Assembly: GCA_012840245.1 (NCBI GenBank)
Contig: DULR01000089.1
Span: forward strand, 1 to 39,019
Direction: 5' to 3'
Length of the DNA stretch: 39,019 nucleotides
Source of the DNA: Clostridiaceae bacterium
GTDB taxonomy: Bacteria > Bacillota > Clostridia > DSM-8532
Of this stretch, positions 23,557-31,427 are shown piece by piece. The position numbers were made by a program, and so were the translations under genes. The notes under the pieces were generated by a model. It saw nothing but the letters and a program-made list of their open reading frames with translations, ran no database searches and was not told the origin of the DNA. The number at the start of each line of letters is the position of its first letter. Positions within the stretch are counted from its first letter, which is position 1.

Positions 23557-24534
23557 ATGAGTACATTAAAGGATGTAGCTGAAAAAGCCGGCGTCACAGT
23601 TACTACTGTGTCAAGAATGCTGAATAACAGAGGATATGTCAGCGAAAGAACCAAAAAGAAAATAAGACAGGCTATGAAAGAACTCAATTACCAGCCTAAT
23701 GCATTCGCACGCGCTCTTTCCCGTAAGAAGAGCGACTTCATTGGCCTGATAGTCCCTTCGGCCAGCCACATGTATTTCTGCAAGGTAATAGATTATATAG
23801 AGCATTTCGTATCAAATAACGGATTCAAGCTCCTTTTATGTAATTCCAATCTGGAGCCAAAAAAAGAAATCGAATACTTTAATATGCTGAACGCAAACAA
23901 GGTTGCCGGTGTGATCATTGCGAGCCGCACTCAGAACATAGACAAAAATATTGCGATAGATGCTCCGGTCATATCTATCGATCGTGTCATATCTCCGGCA
24001 ATTCCGTCCATCTGCTCCGACAACTATCAGGGTGGTGTTCTTGCAGCTCAGCATCTTATAGATAAAGGCTGCAAAAAGCTGGTGCATATCAGCGGGAGCA
24101 CAAATCTCAATATGGACGCCAACAAGCGCTTCTTCGGTTTTAAAGAAGTCTGTGAGAGAAACGGCATACCTTATATCGTTGTGGACGCAACAGAGGAGCA
24201 GTTCCTTTCGATGCACTATGAAGATATTATAGATATGATACTAGACAGCTATCCTGATGTCGACGGAATATTTACTTCAAACGATATCATTGCAGCACAG
24301 GTAGTGGGGATGTGCAGAAAAAGAAATATAAAAGTACCAGATCAAATAAAGGTCGTAGGATATGACGATATCGATCTTTGCACTCTGTTCAGCCCGACGA
24401 TCACGACAATACGCCAGTCTGTAAAAGAAATATGCCAGTACGCTGTTGAATGCATCATTTACAAAACAGATAACAAGACTATTCCATCAAACGTTACCTT
24501 CCCCGTGACTCTCATCGAAAGAGAAACGACATAA
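23557..24534 (+). CDS. LacI-family transcriptional regulator
   Basis: A 325-residue LacI/GalR-type regulator. The N-terminal helix-turn-helix and hinge are complete (MSTLKDVAEKAGVTVTTVSRMLNNRGYVSERTKKKIRQAMKELNYQPNAFARAL; the second helix VTTVSRML contacts DNA). The effector domain is periplasmic-binding-protein-like, with IGLIVPSASHMYFCKVIDYIE, GVIIASRT, the typical GVLAAQHLIDKGCKKLVHISG and VVGYDDIDL. AGGGGG six bases before ATG 23557 sets the start. It converges on the kinase-phosphorylase-permease operon and is the likely regulator of it, presumably sensing a sugar or glycoside. Confidence 0.94.
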   Translation: MSTLKDVAEKAGVTVTTVSRMLNNRGYVSERTKKKIRQAMKELNYQPNAFARALSRKKSDFIGLIVPSASHMYFCKVIDYIEHFVSNNGFKLLLCNSNLEPKKEIEYFNMLNANKVAGVIIASRTQNIDKNIAIDAPVISIDRVISPAIPSICSDNYQGGVLAAQHLIDKGCKKLVHISGSTNLNMDANKRFFGFKEVCERNGIPYIVVDATEEQFLSMHYEDIIDMILDSYPDVDGIFTSNDIIAAQVVGMCRKRNIKVPDQIKVVGYDDIDLCTLFSPTITTIRQSVKEICQYAVECIIYKTDNKTIPSNVTFPVTLIERETT

Positions 24535-24542
24535 ATAAAATA

Positions 24543-24777
24543 GCTGTCTTAAAAATTCCTACTAAGACATGCTGTTCAGAGATGAACTGCCTCCGCAGGA
24601 GCAGTTGAATGTTGTAATGCGATAAGTAGTAGCTTGAGTAAATTAAGCGGCGTGCCTGCATACGATTTAAATGCGAAGAAACGATTCATAAATGAATCAT
24701 TAGGATTGCGTAGCGAGCGCGACTTGAATCCCGGACGGTATCTGAACAGCATGGCAATAATATTATTTTGAGACAGC
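24543..24777. repeat. 235-bp nested inverted-repeat element (MITE-like or structured RNA)
   Basis: The whole gap between the regulator and malG-like genes is one foldable unit. Outer arms GCTGTCTTAAAA (24543-24554) and TTTTGAGACAGC (24766-24777) pair with one G-U; inner arms of 13 bp (24568-24580 and 24741-24753, CATGCTGTTCAGA and complement) are perfect. Inside lie further hairpins, including AACTGCCTCCGCAGGAGCAGTT near 24585 and GATTCAT-AA-ATGAATC near 24686. The ends resemble IS terminal repeats (GGCTGTCTCAAAA), suggesting a non-autonomous miniature transposon. No open reading frame is convincing. Confidence 0.7.
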
Positions 24778-24784
24778 CTCTTTT

Positions 24785-25609
24785 TTATTTGATTGCTCCC
24801 TGTACAACACCTTCGATTATGCGTTTCTGAGCAAATATATATGCGATAATGACCGGCAATATTGTCATTACAATACCAGCCATCAGAGGAGCATAATCGA
24901 CACTGTACGTCTGGAAGAAGCTATAAGTTGACAACGGCAGCGTTCGCTGCGCAGGTGAAAGCAATACAAGGCTTGGCAGCAGGTAGTCGTTCCAGATCCA
25001 TAAAATATCAAGTATCATAACAGTCACCATAACAGGTGTAAGCAACGGAAGGACAACTTTGAAGAACGATTGCAGCCTGTTTCCTCCGTCGATCAGGACA
25101 GCCTCTTCCATATCTATTGGTATATTTTTGATGAATCCATGGAAGATAAAAATGGCAAAAGCCTGCCCGAAGCCTATATACATAAATATCAGGATCCACT
25201 TGTTATTCAGTAATTTCATATTCCCATAAATGCTTACAAGCGGTATCATTACAGCCTGGAAAGGAACGATCATGGAGGCGACGAATCCGGCGAATATGGC
25301 TTTGTTGACCCTCCATTTGATCCTGACAAGGAAATATGCCGCCATAGATGCTGTCAACAGTATCAGAGCGACACTGATAAATGTAATTACTAAGCTGTTT
25401 ACGAAGCCGTCAAAAAAATTCATTTTTTTGAATGCATCCACGTAATTTTTGAAGTCGATTTTTTCGGGCAGCGAAAAAGGGATCTCCGTAAACTGCTGTG
25501 TTGTTTTGAAAGAGTTGTTTATCATCAGAAAGAACGGGATGATGAAAAGAATCAGTAAAAAATATATGAAAACGTACTTTGAAACCGTCCTGATTTTTCT
25601 TCCTATCAT
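24785..25609 (-). CDS. Carbohydrate ABC transporter permease, MalG type
   Basis: A 274-residue inner-membrane permease of the CUT1 family with six spans. The first span (about 12-34) is followed by NNSFKTTQQFTEIPFSLPEKIDFKNYVDAF, the typical MalG N-terminal loop, and the cytoplasmic EAA loop is clear (EEAVLIDGGNRLQSFFKVVLPLLTP), which docks the ATPase. It is full length, unlike its partner. Its start overlaps the MalF-type gene by four bases. No substrate-binding protein or ATPase gene is present nearby; CUT1 permeases often share a remote MsmK-type ATPase. Confidence 0.93.
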   Translation of the reverse strand: MIGRKIRTVSKYVFIYFLLILFIIPFFLMINNSFKTTQQFTEIPFSLPEKIDFKNYVDAFKKMNFFDGFVNSLVITFISVALILLTASMAAYFLVRIKWRVNKAIFAGFVASMIVPFQAVMIPLVSIYGNMKLLNNKWILIFMYIGFGQAFAIFIFHGFIKNIPIDMEEAVLIDGGNRLQSFFKVVLPLLTPVMVTVMILDILWIWNDYLLPSLVLLSPAQRTLPLSTYSFFQTYSVDYAPLMAGIVMTILPVIIAYIFAQKRIIEGVVQGAIK

Positions 25610-26226
25610 GCTTCCACCTCATACTTCTTGGTCAGCAGGACCTGAGTCACAGTCACTAATGCGACAACTATAAACAATACGATCGCTTCTGCTTGCCCTA
25701 CAGCATATTGATTTGCCTGGAAAGCTTTCTGATATATATGCATAGAAGCAAGACGTGTGGAACCATACGGAGCACCGTTTGTCAGCGCAAGGTTGAGGTC
25801 ATACGCCATGAATCCTCTTGAAATTGTTATAAAAAAGCAGATAATGAACGAAGGTACCATAGAAGGTATAGTTATGTTGAAGAGCTTTCTCATACCTTTT
25901 GCGCCATCGATGTCGGCTGCTTCCAGAACCTCTCTCTTTATGCCGACGAATCCTGCTATGTAAATCATCATAAGGTACCCTGCATATTGCCATACTGTAA
26001 CGATAATCATCGCCAGAATCGCACGGTCAGGATGAGTCAACAGTGAAGTCTTCAATGGCTCAAAGTCCCACGACTGTCCTACCTTCGTGACCACATTGGC
26101 AAAAATAAATTTCCATATATATCCTAATATAATACCGCCAATAAGATTAGGGGTAAAAAATCCGCTTCTCAATAAGTTTTGTGTTTTAATGTTGCTGGTC
26201 AGAATATAGGCTAATATAAACGCCAA
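25606..26226 (-). pseudogene. 5'-truncated MalF-type ABC permease remnant
   Basis: The 206 codons match the middle and end of a CUT1 MalF-type permease, beginning in a mid-protein membrane span (AFILAYILTSN) and continuing with the usual SGFFTPNLIGGIILGYIWKFIF and the EAA loop (EAADIDGAKGMRKLFNITIPSM). Family members are about 290-300 residues, so the first roughly 85-90, including span 1, are missing. An in-frame stop lies at 26239-26241, the only start is a TTG without a ribosome site, and no frame of the 90 nt upstream resembles the lost part. A deletion or rearrangement is inferred; residual function is unlikely. Confidence 0.8.
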
Positions 26227-26331
26227 TATATATTGTTTTTACATCTGTTTTAACGCAATATATTCTGTTAAACGCATGACAAACAAAGAGCTTTTTCTGA
26301 TCATTCAAAGCATTGGGCTTCGGGAGATTTT

Positions 26332-27267
26332 TTATGAGTGCAGAGCCTTTGCCATTGCTTTCACATACTCATCTCGCGCCTGTCTGCTGATTATTGCATC
26401 GCTGGAATACGCATCAAATCCATGAAAACACCCGGGATAAAGATGAAACTCCACCGGCACGCCCGCTTGCGCCAGTCTTGTGACATAATCGATGGTCTCA
26501 TCCCTGAATGGATCCAGCTGCCCTACGCAGGTATAAACAGGAGGAAGCCCCGACAGGTCTTTAGCCCGTGCAGGAGCAGCATACTGGGGAACATCATCTG
26601 AATCCAATTCCCCAAGGTACATTTTCCATGCAACCATGTTCAATTCCCTGTTCCATACTCTCTGAAAAGACTCCGTAGTTATTTCATGACTGGAAAACGT
26701 AATATTCCTGTCATCGATCATAGGATATAAAGGCATTTGAAATCTTATTTCAGGACCGCCTCTGTCATGGGCAAGCAGCGCAAGAGCTGCGGTCAGTCCT
26801 CCTCCCGCACTGGCTCCGGCTATACCTATTCTCGAAGTATCTATTCTTAAAGAATCTGCATTGTCAACCATCCATTTCAGACCTGAATAGCAATCTTCTA
26901 TGGCTGCGGGGTATGGGTACTCCGGGGCAAGCCTGTAGTCTACCGACACAACAACACAATTTGCATCAAGCACAAACTTTTCACAGATTCCATCATCCAC
27001 ATCCGGATGCCCGAGAACATATCCTCCTCCGTGTATCCAAAAAACACCGGGCAGGATTTCATCCCCCCTGTCTTTCTTTTCATAAATCTTTACAAGCAAA
27101 TCAGATTCAGGCCCATTGAATCTGTCAACCGTCGTCAGCACAAGCGGGGATCTTTCATAAACAGGCTTGGGCAGACTTCTGGCATCCATCAGTCCATTCT
27201 CTAAATCTATTATAGGTGAATCCTTATACATCTGCCTCAATTCGGGCAATATGTCGTCATTTCTCAT
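26332..27267 (-). CDS. Alpha/beta hydrolase, hormone-sensitive-lipase family
   Basis: A 311-residue esterase-type hydrolase. The oxyanion-hole motif HGGG (79-82) and nucleophile elbow GASAG (Ser153) are intact, with Asp252 in DPFRDE and His282 in CFHGF completing the expected triad; this is the bacterial HSL (family IV) pattern. No signal peptide, so it is cytoplasmic. AAGGAG precedes the start. It lies between the phosphorylase-like gene and the permease remnant and may remove acyl or acetyl groups from an imported glycoside; that role is inferred from context only. Confidence 0.92.
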   Translation of the reverse strand: MRNDDILPELRQMYKDSPIIDLENGLMDARSLPKPVYERSPLVLTTVDRFNGPESDLLVKIYEKKDRGDEILPGVFWIHGGGYVLGHPDVDDGICEKFVLDANCVVVSVDYRLAPEYPYPAAIEDCYSGLKWMVDNADSLRIDTSRIGIAGASAGGGLTAALALLAHDRGGPEIRFQMPLYPMIDDRNITFSSHEITTESFQRVWNRELNMVAWKMYLGELDSDDVPQYAAPARAKDLSGLPPVYTCVGQLDPFRDETIDYVTRLAQAGVPVEFHLYPGCFHGFDAYSSDAIISRQARDEYVKAMAKALHS

Positions 27268-27343
27268 TAAATCAACTCCTTATCGGCATTTTGCCGCTTT
27301 AATCTGTTTTATAGCTGCTCCTTTCAACGTTTCGATCCACAGA

Positions 27344-29074
27344 TCATTCCGAATCAAATCGCCAGACTGTTTTTCCTTCATTATCGACAGCCTCTATGCT
27401 GAAAGAACAGTTTTTCAGATCAGCTCTGAGAGTTGCCTCACAGCCGTTATTCCTCCAACGCAGGTTCAGCATACCCGGTTCTGCATCAGGGATATCAAGA
27501 TCGGCATTGAAACCGAAAGCAGGGAACATGTTTCTGAATTTGAGAAGAGACAACTGTTTGAGGACAATGTCCTTTTCAAGTCCATTTTTGATCTGTTCCA
27601 GTGTGAGGTTGGTTCTGTTGATCTCTTTATGTCCTCCCTGACCGGCTTTTTTGACGGCCTCGTGATCATTCTTTCCTGCGAAAAGATCAAGATACCATAC
27701 CTGTGGCTTGCCCGGCATGAACAATTGGATGGCCCTGGCAAGCAAAAGCTTTCTGTCATCCTCTCCCAATGCGCTGTAGTAAGTGGCATTCACTTGGTAA
27801 TAAATATTCTTTGCTCCATGTAAGTCTTTTACATATCCGCCCCTGCCGACGATCATACTGATCATGCTCTCGATTCTCTCATCGGGCATAAGACCCTTCA
27901 GATCGAGCAAGGGAATGCCATCATGACAGCCAAGCATATTTATTACTCTGTACTTCTTTTCCCTGATCTCATTGATCCACCTGATCAGATATTCGTTATT
28001 GCTTCTTTCGATCGCATCGATGATCAGACCGGGCAGGAAGAAGTCATAGATCAGATAACCTTTTTGAGAAAGCTTTTCATGGATTTTTTCCTCATATCTT
28101 GAATGGATTTCGGGAAGCAGAGTCAAATTGAATTTGTCAGCCAGAGTCCTGATGCGTTCAAGTATTTCCCATGTCTCCGGCTCATTCAGAAAGTTTTTTG
28201 ACCCAGGTTCTTTTGACAGATACGCAAAAGCGTCAAGCCTTACTATCTCCGCTCCGTACCCGGATATTTTCTTCAGCGTCTTCTCATAAAACTCCCAGAC
28301 CAATGGAGACTTGATGTTCAGATCCATCTGTCCCAGATATTTACGCCTGGATTCCAGCAAATCAATAACCTTATTTCTGAATCGTGTAAATTCACCCAAA
28401 TCTATCTCTGATGGTTTTTTTCCCTCTTCCAGCGATTCGTTGATTACTTTTGCCAGCTTTACTGCCGTCAGATACTGGATCTCCATATTTCCGACCAGAT
28501 CCAGCGGATCGACCTTTTCATATCTAACTTCCTGATAGAAGGTGTTCCAGTAAGGAACTTCTTTACCGTCAGGCATACGGACATTCAGTATAGGAAGCCC
28601 TGGTTTTCTGAAAAACATATCTTTTATATACCTGGCGTCAGGCTGTATATAGCCTTCTTCGGTCATTTGGCCGCAGCTATTCCAGAATTTGTTCCAGTCG
28701 ATGAAAAAATCTTTGTACTTAGAATTTTCGCCGTTTTTCAGGATATCCTGAAACTGTTTTGACAGAACCGACGAATGATTCAGGACAAAATCCAGCTTGA
28801 GCCTTATGCCAAGTTTCTTAAGCTCATTGAGATCTTCCAGAGAGGTATAGTTTTCATTCAGCTCATAGTCTATAACTGAAAACCCACGGTCAAGATCGGT
28901 GTTATAAATGCTTGGCAATATGTAAAACGAATCAAATGCGTTTTCGAATTCAGGCATTTTTAAGAGCCTGATAATATCCTCCAGCTTTTCTCCTACGCTG
29001 TCCGGATATGCATTTATCATAGGACCTGATCCTATAAGGGTTTTTTCAGGGGCATTGACTTTTTTATTGCACAT
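27344..29074 (-). CDS. GH13 subfamily 18 glycoside phosphorylase-like enzyme
   Basis: A 576-residue (beta/alpha)8 enzyme of the sucrose-phosphorylase group, which splits an alpha-glucoside with phosphate to give glucose 1-phosphate. Expected residues are the nucleophile Asp281 (IVRLDAFAY), acid/base Glu322 (PEIHS) and Asp385 (GCHDGIP); YYQVNATYYSALG and FMPGKPQVWYLDLFAGKND are family signatures. The stretch between NH at 99-100 and Asp281 is roughly 75 residues longer than I recall for Bifidobacterium sucrose phosphorylase, closer to glucosylglycerate phosphorylases (YcjM type). GGAGG six bases upstream selects ATG 29074, overlapping the kinase gene by 11 nt. The acceptor specificity is unknown. 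Confidence 0.85.
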   Translation of the reverse strand: MCNKKVNAPEKTLIGSGPMINAYPDSVGEKLEDIIRLLKMPEFENAFDSFYILPSIYNTDLDRGFSVIDYELNENYTSLEDLNELKKLGIRLKLDFVLNHSSVLSKQFQDILKNGENSKYKDFFIDWNKFWNSCGQMTEEGYIQPDARYIKDMFFRKPGLPILNVRMPDGKEVPYWNTFYQEVRYEKVDPLDLVGNMEIQYLTAVKLAKVINESLEEGKKPSEIDLGEFTRFRNKVIDLLESRRKYLGQMDLNIKSPLVWEFYEKTLKKISGYGAEIVRLDAFAYLSKEPGSKNFLNEPETWEILERIRTLADKFNLTLLPEIHSRYEEKIHEKLSQKGYLIYDFFLPGLIIDAIERSNNEYLIRWINEIREKKYRVINMLGCHDGIPLLDLKGLMPDERIESMISMIVGRGGYVKDLHGAKNIYYQVNATYYSALGEDDRKLLLARAIQLFMPGKPQVWYLDLFAGKNDHEAVKKAGQGGHKEINRTNLTLEQIKNGLEKDIVLKQLSLLKFRNMFPAFGFNADLDIPDAEPGMLNLRWRNNGCEATLRADLKNCSFSIEAVDNEGKTVWRFDSE

Positions 29075-30071
29075 TCCTGGCCTCCACCACATTCTGATCC
29101 CGCTTCATAATTCTCATATAATCATTGTAAGAAAGTATAGCTCCGCCTTTTGAAACAATCAGACTTGCTTTTGATGCCTGCGACATCAACAGATCCTGTT
29201 CCAGATCAAGCACCGTTGCAGTAAAGGAACTGTCGACTCCTTTGTCCCTTTTCCGGGCCTTTCTGTGTTCCAGGGTTTCCTGAGGGGTGCTGCTGAGCAG
29301 AATCGGGATATCTACTCCCTGAAGGTTATGGTTGTTTCCGTGAGTCCACTCTATCAGCAGAATGTTTTTATCACTGAAATCGATCAGATCGTACCATAGT
29401 TCAGTATCTTCCCTTCCCATTCTCCTGAGGTATATCCCGGACTCGCCGTTTTTGAACCTGCCGATGATTGATACAAGTTCATTAAAATTAATTTCATGAT
29501 TAGTTCCAAGATATTCCCTCAATCCTTTTCTTCCGGCCTCCTGATATATCGAAAGCCAGGGGTACTCTCTGACAAGTTCAGGGTCTGCATCCTTACCGCT
29601 TTCCTGAAGCTCTTTCAATATGTTCCTCAGATCAGCAGAATACCGGCCGCTGCAAATAAGACCGTTGATCCCGTTATATCTGAAAATTCTTAACCGCTCT
29701 GCATCATTATATTTTGGTATCCTGTGAAAATAATTGTCTCCTGACAAGGTATAGCTTCCCAACCCGATTTGATTCAAATAAAAAGAAAGCAAAGACGCTA
29801 TCTCTGATTTCCCTACTCCGGAACCTCCGCACAGAGATATAACCGCACGTTTATACGGATTTTCCTTAATTATCGGTATTACAAGTTCAAGCATCCTGGG
29901 GAAAATCACCTGAGACTTTTTAATATGCTCCGGACCGATTTGAATGCTGTCGCCCGGCATATCCCCTTTGGGTATTTCATCGACATCCTGAATGCTTTGA
30001 GGAGTCCATGAGTTTTTTAGTGATAATTCATCCAAAACACGATTGGTTTTGCTTATAAAACTGTCATTCAT
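29064..30071 (-). CDS. P-loop kinase of the uridine kinase/APS kinase-like fold
   Basis: A 335-residue predicted small-molecule kinase. Walker A is GGSGVGKS (82-89), followed by SGDNYFHRIP (Asp112 in a uridine-kinase-like DxY context) and a basic lid-like stretch HRKARKRDKG. The first 70 residues are an extra N-terminal region (KNSWTPQSIQDVDEIPKGD) not seen in small kinases. The start at 30071 is chosen for GGAGG five bases upstream. It overlaps the phosphorylase gene by 11 nt and leads the operon, so it probably phosphorylates the non-glucose product of that enzyme. I do not recognise a characterised orthologue. Confidence 0.75.
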   Translation of the reverse strand: MNDSFISKTNRVLDELSLKNSWTPQSIQDVDEIPKGDMPGDSIQIGPEHIKKSQVIFPRMLELVIPIIKENPYKRAVISLCGGSGVGKSEIASLLSFYLNQIGLGSYTLSGDNYFHRIPKYNDAERLRIFRYNGINGLICSGRYSADLRNILKELQESGKDADPELVREYPWLSIYQEAGRKGLREYLGTNHEINFNELVSIIGRFKNGESGIYLRRMGREDTELWYDLIDFSDKNILLIEWTHGNNHNLQGVDIPILLSSTPQETLEHRKARKRDKGVDSSFTATVLDLEQDLLMSQASKASLIVSKGGAILSYNDYMRIMKRDQNVVEARNVQ

Positions 30072-30117
30072 CAGTGCCTCCATATTTTATGCAAGTTATT
30101 AGTTCTTATTTACTTTC

Positions 30118-30146
30118 ATTATAAATGCTACATATATTAATGTCAA
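30118..30146 (-). promoter_or_regulatory. Consensus sigma-A promoter of the kinase-phosphorylase operon
   Basis: Minus-strand TTGACA (30146-30141), 17-nt spacer, TATAAT (30123-30118): a perfect consensus promoter. So strong a promoter in an accessory sugar operon implies tight repression, fitting the LacI-type regulator at 23557. Confidence 0.9.
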
Positions 30147-30155
30147 CCGTATGAC
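30142..30155. promoter_or_regulatory. LacI-type operator candidate over the -35 box
   Basis: GTCAACCGTATGAC is an imperfect palindrome with a central CG, as in LacI-family operators, and overlaps the -35 hexamer. Its core TCAACCGTATGA matches the perfect palindrome at 30287 in 9 of 12 positions. Confidence 0.5.
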
Positions 30156-30361
30156 ATTTTTAGATGCTAAAAACGTTATTCTTCCTCATTCATTACTTAG
30201 GCTGCTGAAAAGCATTATCTGCAAAAGCCGTATGAAACTTATGATGCATAAAAAACACGATAGATATTGAAACAAATAAGATTATGTCAATCGATTGATT
30301 CTATAAATATGACCTCATACAATGATGGTCAGATCAAGTACTCAAGCACAATTATAAAAAT
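30156..30361. other. Intergenic region upstream of the kinase operon
   Basis: AT-rich non-coding stretch between the operon promoter and the terminator of the coaD-side operon. Apart from the palindrome at 30287-30298, nothing gene-like or strongly structured was seen. Confidence 0.6.
30287..30298. promoter_or_regulatory. Second LacI-type operator candidate
   Basis: TCAATCGATTGA is a perfect 12-nt palindrome with a central CG, about 140 nt upstream of the -35 box. Two sites at this distance could support repression by looping. Confidence 0.45.
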
Positions 30362-30386
30362 AAAAAAGGACAGCATGTTGCTGTCC
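30362..30386 (-). terminator. Terminator after the coiled-coil gene
   Basis: Minus strand GGACAGCA-ACA-TGCTGTCC (8-bp perfect stem) followed by TTTTTTA, 40 nt after the stop of the coiled-coil gene. It ends the rsmD-coaD transcript. Confidence 0.9.
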
Positions 30387-30426
30387 CTATAAAGCAATTT
30401 TTAAAGATCACTGGCAAGAATCATAT

Positions 30427-30867
30427 TTACTTCAGTTCCTGGCGGTTGACCCTGATCACATCAAGGGTCTCTTCGAGGATCTCTTCCACTTTGTTGAGGA
30501 TCCCGTCGGCATATTCTCTTGTTCCCAGACGAATCTCCCTGGCATTCTTTTTTGCGTTGGAAATTATTATCTCAGATTGCTCATAAGCTTTTTTGGTTAT
30601 CTCATTCTCGTCTACAAGAGCAGCGATGCGGGATTCAGCGTTTTTAATGATATTTTCGGCCTCCTGCTGAGCTTCTGCTATTATTCGCTGTTTTTCTTCC
30701 GCGATACGTTTTGCCGTCTTTATATCGTCAGGAAGCTTGAGCCGAATTTCCTGAACGATGTCCAGCAACGCATCTCTATCTAAAAGACATTTCCCACCCG
30801 ACAGAGGGATATTCACTCCGCTTTCAATTATATCCTCAAGTTGCTCCAAAAGATCCAATAATTCCAT
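30427..30867 (-). CDS. Coiled-coil protein, ATP synthase subunit B/H-like
   Basis: A 146-residue, almost entirely helical protein: MELLDLLEQLEDIIESGVNIP, a short turn, then a long coiled coil (about residues 55-140) rich in Ala, Glu, Lys and Ile (KRIAEEKQRIIAEAQQEAENIIKNAESR). Such proteins are often annotated as ATP synthase subunit B- or DivIVA-like because of composition; there is no membrane anchor and no ATPase cluster here, so that name is structural only. GGAGG five bases upstream supports ATG 30867 over a longer frame. It follows coaD and may act in cell-envelope organisation, which is a guess. Confidence 0.75.
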   Translation of the reverse strand: MELLDLLEQLEDIIESGVNIPLSGGKCLLDRDALLDIVQEIRLKLPDDIKTAKRIAEEKQRIIAEAQQEAENIIKNAESRIAALVDENEITKKAYEQSEIIISNAKKNAREIRLGTREYADGILNKVEEILEETLDVIRVNRQELK

Positions 30868-30925
30868 TTCAACCTCCAACCAGTGGCCATAACAGCCTGA
30901 TTCTGTTTTAGCCTTCAACAACCAA

Positions 30926-31405
30926 TTATTTTTTTAGTTTCTTAAATATTATATCGGCTATTTGCTCAGGAACAAAATCACTAATTTTTGCACCATATTT
31001 TGCAAGATCTCTTATAGCGCTTGAACTCAGAAACGAATTCTGAATGCTCGTCATCATAAAAAGAGTGTCGATATCATTATCCAGATGATGGTTCAAAAGC
31101 GCCATCTGCATTTCATATTCAAAATCAGAAACAGCTCTCAGGCCCTTTATGATAGTCTTTGCATTGACCTTGCGCATAAAGTCGACCAGAAGACCTGAAA
31201 AACTTGTGATTTCAATATTGTCGCGTTCTCCAATGGCAAGACGCAAAAGCTCCAGTCTTTCCTCAACAGTGAAAACGGGAGTTTTTGCCGTATTGACCGA
31301 AACAAGGACTATAAGCTTGTCGCAGATCCTTGCTGCTCTGTTTATAATGTCAAGATGTCCATTTGTCACAGGATCGAAGCTTCCGGGATAAACAAATATT
31401 CTCAA
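30926..31405 (-). CDS. coaD: Phosphopantetheine adenylyltransferase
   Basis: CoaD makes dephospho-CoA from 4'-phosphopantetheine and ATP, the fourth step of coenzyme A synthesis. The 159-residue product has the nucleotidyltransferase motif TNGH (14-17) in [40 protein letters not shown] for pantetheine binding, and the ATP-binding ISSSAIR-like segment [14 protein letters not shown]. The start codon is TTG 31405, eight bases after AGGAGG; no ATG fits. It is 22 nt downstream of rsmD. Confidence 0.97.
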   Translation of the reverse strand: MRIFVYPGSFDPVTNGHLDIINRAARICDKLIVLVSVNTAKTPVFTVEERLELLRLAIGERDNIEITSFSGLLVDFMRKVNAKTIIKGLRAVSDFEYEMQMALLNHHLDNDIDTLFMMTSIQNSFLSSSAIRDLAKYGAKISDFVPEQIADIIFKKLKK

Positions 31406-31427
31406 ATCAATTTCCTCCTTTGTACTA

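Noticed and set aside
24543..24777. Riboswitch or CRISPR-like array in the regulator-permease gap
   Set aside because: There are no repeated spacers, and it lies at the 3' ends of both flanking genes, so it cannot be a leader riboswitch; an inverted-repeat element fits better.
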